From: Pseudomonas syringae pv. cilantro
Lineage (GTDB): Bacteria; Pseudomonadota; Gammaproteobacteria; Pseudomonadales; Pseudomonadaceae
NCBI RefSeq assembly: GCF_001293775.1
Contig: NZ_LGLN01000037.1
Location: forward strand, 1-64,000
Length of the DNA: 64,000 nucleotides
Direction: 5' to 3'
A program made the position numbers and the translations under genes. Shown here in pieces: positions 51,713-59,323 of this stretch; position 1 is the first letter of the stretch; each line of letters begins with the position of its first letter. A model generated the notes under the pieces. It was given only the letters and a program-made list of their open reading frames with translations. It made no database searches and was not told the origin of the DNA.

Positions 51713-54481
51713 TCAGACCATATCAGCGCCCGACGGCGATGCTTGCCCGCCAGTCGTTTGCGCGGCGACAGGCGTCGGGTGCGATCCGGTTATGTACCGG
51801 AAGCTTCCATAGAGGCTCGCCACCATTTGCCCGCCTGCGCCCCTTCCGGGAACGGCCGCCTGCAGCGCGCCGACGGCGCCGCCCAGCCGCGATGTGCTGA
51901 CGTAATTCCCGGCCCAGGAGGCTGCCGCCTTGCCAGCCTGATGGGCCGCCTTGCCCTTTTCAGTCATGTAGCTCAAACCCTTGCCGGCAGCCGAGCCTGC
52001 CACTTCACCGACCATACCGGGCAATGTGAGGTTGGCGGCGGTCAGCACTGCCGCACCGGCGGCATAGCCTTTCAAACCTTTGTCGAGGAAGTTCCAGGCC
52101 TTGTTGACCCCCAGAAACCCCGTCATCACCAGATTAAGACCGACGATTTCTTTGAAAACCTGAACCGCTTTCTGCATGTCGACGTCGGGGTTTATCGCCA
52201 TTTTGAGCATTTCCGAAGCGCACCACACGCCGTCCGCCGCGTAGTCGGCTTTACCGACCATGCTCTTCATCAGCATCACCAGCGCAGCACCGATCCCCGC
52301 AGTCAGGGCAACCAGGCCCATTTTGGGGTAGAAATCCGAATCCGCCTTGCGCTCGGTCTCAGGCAAAGCCTGGCCTGTGCGCATGGCATCGCCGGCTTCA
52401 AAAGCAGCCTTGAACTCACTGCTCTTGGTGCCCAGGTATGTCAGGCTCGAGTTCATGATGTCGGTGATGCTGCTGTCTTGCTTATAAGCTTCGGTCGCGA
52501 CTTTCATCTGCTGAGCGAAATGCTCGCTGACGTTGAAGTGATTGACCACTGCACTGTGGTCTTCCTCGGAAATGTCGGCATCCCCCGTGTCCTGCCTGGA
52601 GAGCTTGCTTTTTGCGAGCTTGAAGGCCGACGCGATCGACTCCCGGTTGAACACTGCCAGCGTGGCGGCACCGGACGTCACGGCGGTTGCGATGCCGAAA
52701 CCGACCTGCTCCAGCAGCTTTTCGTTCTTGGCAAAGGTGGGCTGCGCCACGATGGCGTTGGCCAGCACCGTGACGAAATAGCGGTTGAGCCCGTGGTCGA
52801 TGTTGGTTCGGGTATTGGTCAGCTCGTTCATCATCAGGCCGGCCATGAACACCGCATTCTTGGTGAAGTGTGCAACCAGCGAGGAACTGTAGGAATTGTC
52901 CTTGCTGACGAACGCCACTGCCAGGGGCAACGGCGCCAGGGCCAGCAGCATCGCCGGACTCGCGGCAACGCGGCTCATGAACGAGGCGCCGTTCTTGAGT
53001 GTCGCCAATTCGGTGTTCATGCTCTTGTTGAGGCTGAGCAATTCGTCGCGCACTTGAGGCGGGAGCCCCGACCGGTTGAGGACCTCGGGCAGACGCTCGT
53101 TATGCGCGTGCCAGGCCTCGAGCTGCCCTTGGCCGTTGGCTTCGATGATCGCGTCAAGCATTTCCCGCTCCGCCTTGCTCAGCGCAGACGAAGGTTTATC
53201 CAGCAGCGGCTTCAGCCCCTCGGACGTCGTGCTCGTCGCCTTGGGCAGGTTTTCAAGATCGGCCAGTTGCTCTGCGGTCAACACCAGCGAACCTTCGGCC
53301 AGGGCCAGACGAAACTTTTCGTCGAACCCCATGCCGCCCTGCGCCTCGATATCGCCCTCGCGGGCAGGAGGCAGCGCGGTATTGCTGACAATCGTGCGCT
53401 GCTCTTCAGTGAGACGGATCGCATGTCTGTTCAGAAATGCGTGCATCTGTGCGGGCGAAAGGTGCGGTGCCCGGGTACGCAACAAGGCCAGCAGTTTCTT
53501 GTCGTCCATCGGCGCAACCGCCCCGTAGGCATCGAACTTGCGCACCAGCTTGCCGCCCGCCTTGAGCAACGCTTGGCTTCGCGTCAGCGCGGGCTCGACG
53601 CTCTCACGACTGTGTACCGGGCTTTCCCCGGCCTCGCTCACGATCTCTCCCGAGCCTGGCAAAAGAGCGTTTTCACGCAATTTTGTCAGCAACTCACCCG
53701 TTGCGTCATCAAGAGCGCGCAAATCTTTCTGGGTGGGCATATCCGGACAATGCTCGATCAAAGCCGCCAGGATGGCTGGCAGCTTCTTCAGCGCCTCAAG
53801 CGTATCGGCCTGCGGGCGGAGCAGACCGGTCGTTTCCCCGGCAGGATCACTCAGGCTTACGTTTAGCGCCGCCGTGCTATCCCTGGCCGTGCGAATGAAA
53901 TGGCCGAACGATTTGTAAGATGCCTGCCCGTCAGGCTTCTCGGCCAGCACCTTTGGATCAAGCTGAGTCAACGCCAGCAGATCCGCCACACCTCGTGTTT
54001 GAGTGTGCGATATGCCAGTCAACATCGCGAGAGACTGATGCAACCGCGCTGTCTTCAGTCCTTCGCAGGCCTGGGACAGAGGTTCATGGGATGCATTAGA
54101 CGCAGGCGTGTCCGCCAACTGGCGCGTACAATGATCAAGCACGCCTTTCAGCGCCTGCTGCTGTTCCTCGTTGGCCAGCAGATGCGCGCCCTGCTCGGTC
54201 ATCGCGGCAGCGGCGAGCGCTTTGCCAAGTCGGGCAAGCTCGGGACCAGACGGACTCTCTTTCGCCAGCTCGTGCTGAAGATTGGTCAGCACGTGCACCG
54301 CATCGTGCGCCGGCGCAGTAGACGTGCGCCCGAATGCCTCAGACAGTTCAGCTTTGGCGATAAACGCCCTGGTGCGGACCTGCTGCGGCGATTGCTCGAT
54401 ACTGCTTGCAGCATCGGAAGAAGGGTGAGAGGCATCCGGCAAGGATGAATGAGAGGAGCGCGTGATCGGAGATGGCATCAT
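51713..54481 (-). CDS. probable type III effector, HrpL-regulated, family not recognised
   Basis: I place the start at the ATGATG at 54481/54478 (MMPSPITRSSHSSLPDASHP), giving about 922 residues, because the hrp box ends at 54528 and AGGGA lies seven bases upstream of the first ATG. The longer reading frame to 54703 would start upstream of its own promoter. The first 50 residues are rich in Ser, Pro and Gln and lack acidic residues at the very start, as expected of a type III signal. Six hydrophobic stretches follow, near 505-525, 537-548, 592-609, 720-740, 777-794 and 802-834, so the C-terminal half may insert in a membrane. I know no catalytic motif in it. The size is like that of HopAE or HopL proteins, but I cannot assign it. 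Confidence 0.8.
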   Translation of the reverse strand: MMPSPITRSSHSSLPDASHPSSDAASSIEQSPQQVRTRAFIAKAELSEAFGRTSTAPAHDAVHVLTNLQHELAKESPSGPELARLGKALAAAAMTEQGAHLLANEEQQQALKGVLDHCTRQLADTPASNASHEPLSQACEGLKTARLHQSLAMLTGISHTQTRGVADLLALTQLDPKVLAEKPDGQASYKSFGHFIRTARDSTAALNVSLSDPAGETTGLLRPQADTLEALKKLPAILAALIEHCPDMPTQKDLRALDDATGELLTKLRENALLPGSGEIVSEAGESPVHSRESVEPALTRSQALLKAGGKLVRKFDAYGAVAPMDDKKLLALLRTRAPHLSPAQMHAFLNRHAIRLTEEQRTIVSNTALPPAREGDIEAQGGMGFDEKFRLALAEGSLVLTAEQLADLENLPKATSTTSEGLKPLLDKPSSALSKAEREMLDAIIEANGQGQLEAWHAHNERLPEVLNRSGLPPQVRDELLSLNKSMNTELATLKNGASFMSRVAASPAMLLALAPLPLAVAFVSKDNSYSSSLVAHFTKNAVFMAGLMMNELTNTRTNIDHGLNRYFVTVLANAIVAQPTFAKNEKLLEQVGFGIATAVTSGAATLAVFNRESIASAFKLAKSKLSRQDTGDADISEEDHSAVVNHFNVSEHFAQQMKVATEAYKQDSSITDIMNSSLTYLGTKSSEFKAAFEAGDAMRTGQALPETERKADSDFYPKMGLVALTAGIGAALVMLMKSMVGKADYAADGVWCASEMLKMAINPDVDMQKAVQVFKEIVGLNLVMTGFLGVNKAWNFLDKGLKGYAAGAAVLTAANLTLPGMVGEVAGSAAGKGLSYMTEKGKAAHQAGKAAASWAGNYVSTSRLGGAVGALQAAVPGRGAGGQMVASLYGSFRYITGSHPTPVAAQTTGGQASPSGADMV

Positions 54482-54527
54482 GGCTTTTTCCCTACGGTCG
54501 GTGGTACCGATAATCAAAGGTCGGGCC

Positions 54528-54555
54528 TGAGTGGCGCTCGGTCCGGAACGGTTCC
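54528..54555 (-). promoter_or_regulatory. perfect hrp box (HrpL promoter) of the effector gene
   Basis: On the minus strand GGAACC (54550-54555), 15 bases, CCACTCA (54528-54534). The established HrpL consensus is GGAACC-N15/16-CCACNNA, so every fixed base fits. It is 47 bases upstream of the ATGATG start. Confidence 0.9.
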
Positions 54556-54768
54556 CGGTGACAGGGGAAAAATCGACGACCGACCGTTCGGCGGTCTGTG
54601 GCGGAGCGCCAGGAAATGCATGTCTGCGCGGCATTGGCATGCGCCTCAGCCTCGAGAGATACCCGCGTGAGCCACGTCGCGACTCAAGATGATTCCCTTT
54701 CATATGCCAGATAAAACCCGATGGGGTAGAATACCCGCCTTTTCCGCCATGCCCCTTTGAGGACTGCC

Positions 54769-56022
54769 ATGTTCAGCCGTGATTTGACTATCGCCAAGTA
54801 CGACGCCGATCTGTTTGCCGCCATGGAGCAAGAAGCTCTGCGTCAGGAAGAACACATCGAGCTGATTGCCTCGGAAAACTACACCAGTCCGGCCGTCATG
54901 GAAGCTCAAGGCTCGGTCCTGACCAACAAGTACGCTGAAGGCTACCCAGGCAAGCGCTACTACGGCGGCTGCGAGTACGTCGACGTTGTCGAGCAACTGG
55001 CTATCGACCGTGCCAAGGAACTGTTCGGCGCCGATTACGCCAACGTCCAGCCACACGCAGGTTCGCAAGCCAACTCGGCGGTTTATCTGGCTCTGCTGCA
55101 AGGTGGCGACACTATTCTGGGCATGAGCCTGGCCCACGGCGGTCACTTGACCCACGGTGCCAGCGTTTCGGCCTCGGGCAAGCTGTACAACGCTGTTCAG
55201 TACGGCATCGACGGCAACGGCATGATCGACTACGACGAAGTCGAGCGCCTGGCCGTTGAACACAAGCCAAAAATGATCGTTGCGGGTTTCTCTGCCTACT
55301 CGCAGATCCTCGACTTCCCGCGCTTCCGCGCAATCGCCGACAAGGTCGGTGCCTACCTGTTCGTTGACATGGCTCACGTTGCCGGTCTGGTCGCCGCAGG
55401 TGTCTACCCGAACCCGGTGCCGTTCGCCGACGTCGTGACCACCACCACGCACAAGACCCTGCGCGGTCCACGTGGAGGTCTGATCCTGGCGCGCGCCAAC
55501 CCGGAAATCGAGAAAAAGCTCAATTCTGCAGTATTCCCAGGCTCCCAGGGCGGTCCGCTGGAGCACGTCATCGCGGCCAAGGCGATCTGCTTCAAGGAAG
55601 CGCTGCAGCCTGAGTTCAAGGTCTACCAGCAACAAGTGGTCAAGAATGCCAAGGCGATGGCCGGCGTGTTCATCGAGCGCGGTTTCGACGTGGTGTCCGG
55701 CGGTACTGAAAACCACCTGTTCCTGCTGTCGCTGATCAAGCAGGACATCTCCGGTAAAGACGCCGACGCCGCCCTGGGTCGCGCCTTCATCACCGTCAAC
55801 AAAAACTCCGTACCCAACGACCCACGCTCCCCGTTCGTTACCTCCGGCCTGCGCTTCGGCACCCCGGCAGTGACCACTCGCGGCTTCAAGGAAGCAGAGT
55901 GCAAGGAACTGGCTGGCTGGATCTGCGACATCCTGGCTGACCTGAACAACGAAGCCGTGATTGACGCGGTCCGCGAGAAGGTCAAGGCCATCTGCGCGAA
56001 ACTGCCGGTTTACGGCGCGTGA
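54769..56022 (+). CDS. glyA: serine hydroxymethyltransferase GlyA
   Basis: GlyA interconverts serine and glycine and feeds one-carbon units. ATG 54769 with GAGGA upstream gives 417 residues. The PLP lysine lies in the invariant [14 protein letters not shown] near residue 229 and the N-terminal [20 protein letters not shown] is present. A -10-like TAGAAT is at 54727-54732. It is followed by a terminator, then by the accessory segment. Confidence 0.97.
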   Translation: MFSRDLTIAKYDADLFAAMEQEALRQEEHIELIASENYTSPAVMEAQGSVLTNKYAEGYPGKRYYGGCEYVDVVEQLAIDRAKELFGADYANVQPHAGSQANSAVYLALLQGGDTILGMSLAHGGHLTHGASVSASGKLYNAVQYGIDGNGMIDYDEVERLAVEHKPKMIVAGFSAYSQILDFPRFRAIADKVGAYLFVDMAHVAGLVAAGVYPNPVPFADVVTTTTHKTLRGPRGGLILARANPEIEKKLNSAVFPGSQGGPLEHVIAAKAICFKEALQPEFKVYQQQVVKNAKAMAGVFIERGFDVVSGGTENHLFLLSLIKQDISGKDADAALGRAFITVNKNSVPNDPRSPFVTSGLRFGTPAVTTRGFKEAECKELAGWICDILADLNNEAVIDAVREKVKAICAKLPVYGA

Positions 56023-56047
56023 TGAGCATCGTCTAAACGCAGTAACG

Positions 56048-56081
56048 AAAAGCCCCGGTTCGTGAGAGTCGGGGCTTTTTG
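56048..56081 (+). terminator. intrinsic terminator after glyA
   Basis: AAAAGCCCCG...CGGGGCTTTTTG: 8-9 bp stem with A and T runs, 25 bases after the stop. It marks the edge of the conserved gene block. Confidence 0.9.
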
Positions 56082-56235
56082 TCGTCAGCGCATCGAGTAA
56101 CAAGCAGAGATATCATGGTTGCGCCCGTGAAGGGCTCTATCAGCAAGACGTTACCGCCCTGCCGACCGAGCCTTCCAAGGTAAGATGACATTCAACAGCA
56201 TGGGGCCATTCTTGCCCCAGAACAGGATCACCTGA

Positions 56236-56853
56236 TTAAAAACGCCCCACGTTAAGGTCGACAGCAACTTCTATACCATCCACCCGACCTTTATCACTGC
56301 GCTGCCAGATCGACCAGCTTTTGCCTTTAGATGCCCAGCTAGACGGAATGGCAGGCTCATCAACATCCCAATCAGCAATCCATAGAGGGTAGTCTCCAAA
56401 CGAATACTTATCGCCTAGAACATGGTCCTTCCAAAAATCATTATCACAGTAGATAAACGGCTTTTTGCCCCGAAAGATCTCCTCGTCACCCAACAGAACT
56501 AATAGTTTGTTGAGGTTATCCGTCAGTTGATCAGGCGTAGCCTTGTCATTCCCCTGAAGCTCCGCGTCTATCGCAAAATACTCCGTAGTGGCATCAAACC
56601 CGACAGCAGTAAGCGTCTTTACAATGTTATCTCTTTGCGCTTCAGGGGTGCTGCTGAGGGCTCGAAAATAATGATAGGCACCCGTTATAATCCCGGAAGA
56701 CCTAGCATCAGTACGATATGTAGAGTATTTGTTATCCTGAACGGTCGCGCCTTCAGTCGCTTTTAGGATTGCAAATTCAATGCCGGCAGCAGCAACCTTT
56801 TTAAAGTCAACATCGCCGTTGAAGTGCGATAAATCAATACCTTTTTTATCCAT
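56236..56853 (-). CDS. GH25-family muramidase, under a distant hrp box
   Basis: The 205-residue protein is a glycoside hydrolase family 25 (Chalaropsis-type lysozyme) domain over its full length. Asp7 in KKGIDLSHFNG, the FAILKATEG strand, AYHYFRA, the acid pair in YFAIDAELQG (Asp96, Glu98) and LWIADWD are the family's active-site elements. There is no signal peptide and no separate N-terminal region. ATG 56853 follows GAGG; a GTG two codons earlier is possible. Its codons are visibly richer in A and T than those of its neighbours. A perfect hrp box lies about 190 bases upstream on the same strand. It may cut peptidoglycan for type III assembly, or be an exported muramidase. Confidence 0.88.
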   Translation of the reverse strand: MDKKGIDLSHFNGDVDFKKVAAAGIEFAILKATEGATVQDNKYSTYRTDARSSGIITGAYHYFRALSSTPEAQRDNIVKTLTAVGFDATTEYFAIDAELQGNDKATPDQLTDNLNKLLVLLGDEEIFRGKKPFIYCDNDFWKDHVLGDKYSFGDYPLWIADWDVDEPAIPSSWASKGKSWSIWQRSDKGRVDGIEVAVDLNVGRF

Positions 56854-57044
56854 TTCCACGAGCCTCTAGTAGTCGTATAGACCGATGGATCCAATACCGG
56901 GATCTAGTCTGTGCGTGATGCTGCATTCGACAAATCCCGGCAGGACAAGCAGTGAGCGGTCAGCGTGAACAACGCATGGCTTTCGAAGCGTCTCAGCTCT
57001 CCGGATCGCTACATACCAGGCCCAAAAAGCCTTGGTATAAGGCA
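56854..57044 (-). other. long leader between the hrp box and the GH25 gene
   Basis: If HrpL starts transcription near 57038, the message has about 185 untranslated bases. A 26-codon frame (ATG at about 56932, MQHHAQTRSRYWIHRSIRLL...) runs through the end of this leader and its stop TAA overlaps the GH25 ATG (AATGGATAA). It may be an upstream reading frame, a frame-shifted old N-terminus, or chance. Confidence 0.4.
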
Positions 57045-57073
57045 TGAGTGGTTATTCTTCTATTTTTGGTTCC
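57045..57073 (-). promoter_or_regulatory. perfect hrp box toward the GH25 gene
   Basis: On the minus strand GGAACC (57068-57073), 16 bases of A/T-rich spacer, CCACTCA (57045-57051). Every fixed base of the HrpL consensus is present. No other complete gene lies between it and GH25. Confidence 0.88.
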
Positions 57074-57152
57074 ACTTTTTTTGCCCCCCCCCCTTAAGCA
57101 TCCACACACCCGCTATCTACAGCACATGCCTGAAGAATAATGGCCCGTCGCT

Positions 57153-57320
57153 CACGTCGAGCAGTTAGGCCAGATCGATCTTGCCGTAATCAAACGTGCG
57201 AATCGCGACGCGGCGGTTGATGCGGGTCAGGCGTGCGCTGAGGGCATCGAAGGCTGCGTTGTCGACCAGATCGCGCTTGCTCAACAGCAACCGGTCGACA
57301 AAACCGATCTGCGCCTGGGC
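57153..57320 (-). pseudogene. fragment of a cobW-type GTPase gene, duplicate of 58398-58565
   Basis: 168 bases align without gaps to the internal part of the neighbouring cobW gene (58398-58565) with 13 differences, about 92% identity. It encodes part of the G-domain end (AQAQIGFVDRLLLSKRDLVD ... TRINRRVAIRTFDYGKIDLA) and then stops with TAA. No start, P-loop or remaining domain is present. The substitutions include changes to conserved residues (DDAAF to DNAAF, VDHG to FDYG), so it is decayed. Confidence 0.85.
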
Positions 57321-57467
57321 AAAGTTCGTGAGAGCCGAAGCTTTTTGCATTAAGTTCGATCAGCTAACGGAGATAAGGAGTTCAGGCTGCGTGCTCTTTC
57401 AGTGATGTAAGGAAGCCTGATCAGCGCTGGCCTGCCTCGTGAGATCTTCCTTGGTTTTTTAGTTATG

Positions 57468-57495
57468 GGAACCGATTGGCAGTGAGAGCCACACA
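57468..57495 (+). promoter_or_regulatory. perfect hrp box toward the broken effector gene
   Basis: GGAACC (57468-57473), 15 bases, CCACACA (57489-57495) on the plus strand. The first ATG is 31 bases further on. Every fixed base of the HrpL consensus is present. Confidence 0.88.
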
Positions 57496-57526
57496 ATTGC
57501 AATAAAACTAGCCTGCCGGTGCCCTC

Positions 57527-57800
57527 ATGCGAATCGGCAACCCTCAAAACTCTATCCCACTCCAATCGAGAGGGCCTGATCAGTCCTCGTATCCGTGGCG
57601 CCTTTTGCTCGCACTTCGTGCTAGCTGCCTATCAGGCCGCGGCTAAACAGATAGGGATTCCGTTCACTGACGCATTAAAAGTTGATGCGGAAGCAACCTC
57701 GGTAAGAACGCTTGAACGCTATTTAAAGAAAGATGATCAAGGCTTTGATTTCAAGGGCTATCTGAATATTGATCCGGAAGAAGTCCTTTATAAACAGTGA
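57527..57800 (+). pseudogene. broken HrpL-driven effector: N-terminal signal plus out-of-frame papain/NlpC-like tail
   Basis: From ATG 57527 one frame gives MRIGNPQNSIPLQSRGPDQS then SYPW and stops at 57646, a polar, Ser/Gln/Asn-rich start like that of many Hop effectors. A different frame, open from 57486 to 57800 (possible GTG start at 57519), gives GAFCSHFVLAAYQAAAKQIG ... TLERYLKKDDQGFDFKGYLN. Its CSHFVLAAYQ core resembles the cysteine segment of NlpC/P60 or YiiX-type peptidases. The two pieces fit one gene if a frameshift or internal deletion joined them between about 57570 and 57600. The tail alone lacks the catalytic His region, so it should be inactive. Confidence 0.6.
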
Positions 57801-58025
57801 TAGATCTACCCTTGCAGGATTCGGATTTCTACTGTCATCAGGCTGAAGACTGACCGTGCCCAAACGGACGAGTTAAATCCGGCTAACGCCGAGAAGGCAT
57901 GATCTACATAAATGAAAACTGACGGACTCAGGTGGCTATCACATAGAGCCGCCGCGTGAAGCAATCCTCCTTGACGAGCAGGGCAACATCACGCGGGGTA
58001 CGTGGAGCAATGTTTGGCAACAATG
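57801..58025 (+). other. debris between the broken effector and cobW
   Basis: No complete gene is present. From about 57931 one plus-strand frame reads GGYHIEPPREAILLDEQGNI then TRGTWSNVWQQ and runs directly into the antisense of cobW, so it looks like the remnant of a gene cut at the cobW 3' end. I do not recognise the family. Confidence 0.4.
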
Positions 58026-59003
58026 TCACCCCACTATCGCCGCAAACCCAGCCCGGATCTTCTCTTCCGGCAACTCATCGGCAATGAACACGATCACGCT
58101 TTCGCGCGGCTCGCCTTCTGCCCACTCGGCATCCCAGTCGAAGCCGTACAGTTTGAGCACGCCCTGAAACACCATCTTGCGCGGCTCGTCTTCGATGTTG
58201 AGCACGCCCTTGTAGCGCAGCAGTTGCTTGCCGTGGTCTTCGAGCAGTTCATTCATGAACTCGCTGAGGCGGTCCAGGTTCAGCGGTTTTTCGCTGCGCA
58301 GCACCAGGCTGGTGATGCGGTCGCTGGATTGGCCGGCCGGGGCCAACGGGCGCAAGGTCATGCCGCCGCCGAGGTCGGCGTTGAGGTTGAAGCCGCGCAC
58401 GTCGAGCAGCTCGGCCAGATCGATCTTGCCGTGATCGACCGTGCGAATCGCGGCGCGGCGGTTGATGCGGGTCAGGCGTGCGCTGAGCGCATCGAAGGCT
58501 GCGTCGTCGACCAGATCACGCTTGCTGACCAGCAATCGGTCGGCAAAACCGATCTGCGCCTGGGCGATGGTTTGCGCCAGGTGGGTATCGGCGTGGGCGG
58601 CGTCGACCAGGGTGATGATGCCGTCGAGGATGTAACGCTCGCGAAGCTCTTCATCGATGAAGAAGGTCTGCGCGACGGGTGCCGGATCAGCCAGCCCGGT
58701 GCACTCGATCACCAGCCGGTCGAAAACGATTTCGCCACTGTCCAGACGCTCCAGCAACAGGTAGAGCGCCTTGGTCAGGTCGGTGTGGATGGTGCAGCAT
58801 ACGCAACCGTTGGACAGGGTCATGATCTGCACAGGGTCGGTGCCGAGCAACTGGCTGTCGATACCGGCATCGCTGAATTCGTTTTCGATCACGGCGATTT
58901 TCAGGCCGTGTTCGGCCTTGAGCAGGTGGCGCAGCAAGGTGGTTTTGCCTGCGCCCAGAAAACCGGTGAGCACGGTCACGGGGATGGGTTGCAACTCAGT
59001 CAT
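58026..59003 (-). CDS. CobW/YjiA-family metal-associated GTPase
   Basis: ATG 59003 gives 325 residues. The G3E GTPase motifs are clear: P-loop TVLTGFLGAGKTTLLRHLL, the metal-binding CVCC in LSNGCVCCTIHTDL near residue 66, ECTGLADPAPVAQTF and VSKRDLVDD. The C-terminal CobW domain ends AAIVG. This is the YjiA/ZNG-type branch (PA4604 position), thought to handle zinc. Part of this gene is duplicated at 57153-57320. It follows cstA and the YbdD-type gene on the same strand. Confidence 0.94.
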   Translation of the reverse strand: MTELQPIPVTVLTGFLGAGKTTLLRHLLKAEHGLKIAVIENEFSDAGIDSQLLGTDPVQIMTLSNGCVCCTIHTDLTKALYLLLERLDSGEIVFDRLVIECTGLADPAPVAQTFFIDEELRERYILDGIITLVDAAHADTHLAQTIAQAQIGFADRLLVSKRDLVDDAAFDALSARLTRINRRAAIRTVDHGKIDLAELLDVRGFNLNADLGGGMTLRPLAPAGQSSDRITSLVLRSEKPLNLDRLSEFMNELLEDHGKQLLRYKGVLNIEDEPRKMVFQGVLKLYGFDWDAEWAEGEPRESVIVFIADELPEEKIRAGFAAIVG

Positions 59004-59034
59004 AAGGCTCCTGGCGTGATGCATTCAGCTGAAA

Positions 59035-59068
59035 TGAAAACGCGCCACAGGTGATGGCCTGCGGCGCG
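59035..59068 (-). terminator. intrinsic terminator between the YbdD gene and cobW
   Basis: On the minus strand ACGCGCC-G-CAGG ... CCTG-T-GGCGCGT folds into a stem of ten pairs with one internal mismatch over about 6 bases, then TTTTCATTT. It may attenuate transcription into cobW. Confidence 0.75.
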
Positions 59069-59098
59069 TCGGGTCGAACAATAACGCAGATCAGAGGA

Positions 59099-59296
59099 TC
59101 AGCAGCACTTCGGCCCGCCCTTGCCGCCGTAACGCGCCTCTTGCCGCTCCCGAAAGAACTGTTCGTAGGTCATCATCGGCTTGTCCGGATGAGTGTTCTG
59201 CATGTGCTCGACGTAGGTGTCGTAGTCGGGCATGCCCACCATCAGGCGCGCGGCCTGACCTAGGTATTTGCCGAGGCGACTCAGGTCATTGAACAT
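59099..59296 (-). CDS. YbdD/YjiX family small protein
   Basis: The 65-residue protein [20 protein letters not shown]...[20 protein letters not shown] ending GGPKCC is the standard companion of CstA/BtsT carbon-starvation transporters (PA4605). ATG 59296 is 27 bases after the cstA stop. Its role is not established. Confidence 0.93.
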   Translation of the reverse strand: MFNDLSRLGKYLGQAARLMVGMPDYDTYVEHMQNTHPDKPMMTYEQFFRERQEARYGGKGGPKCC

Positions 59297-59323
59297 GGGC
59301 AAATCCTTTGTGGATAACCATCA

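Noticed and set aside
54482..54703. N-terminal extension of the effector reading frame (74 residues)
   Set aside because: The hrp box lies inside this stretch, so a transcript from it cannot encode these residues. The ATGATG at 54481 has a good ribosome binding site.
57165..57350. 61-residue minus-strand frame as a separate gene
   Set aside because: It is a decayed copy of an internal part of cobW with a foreign start and an early stop.
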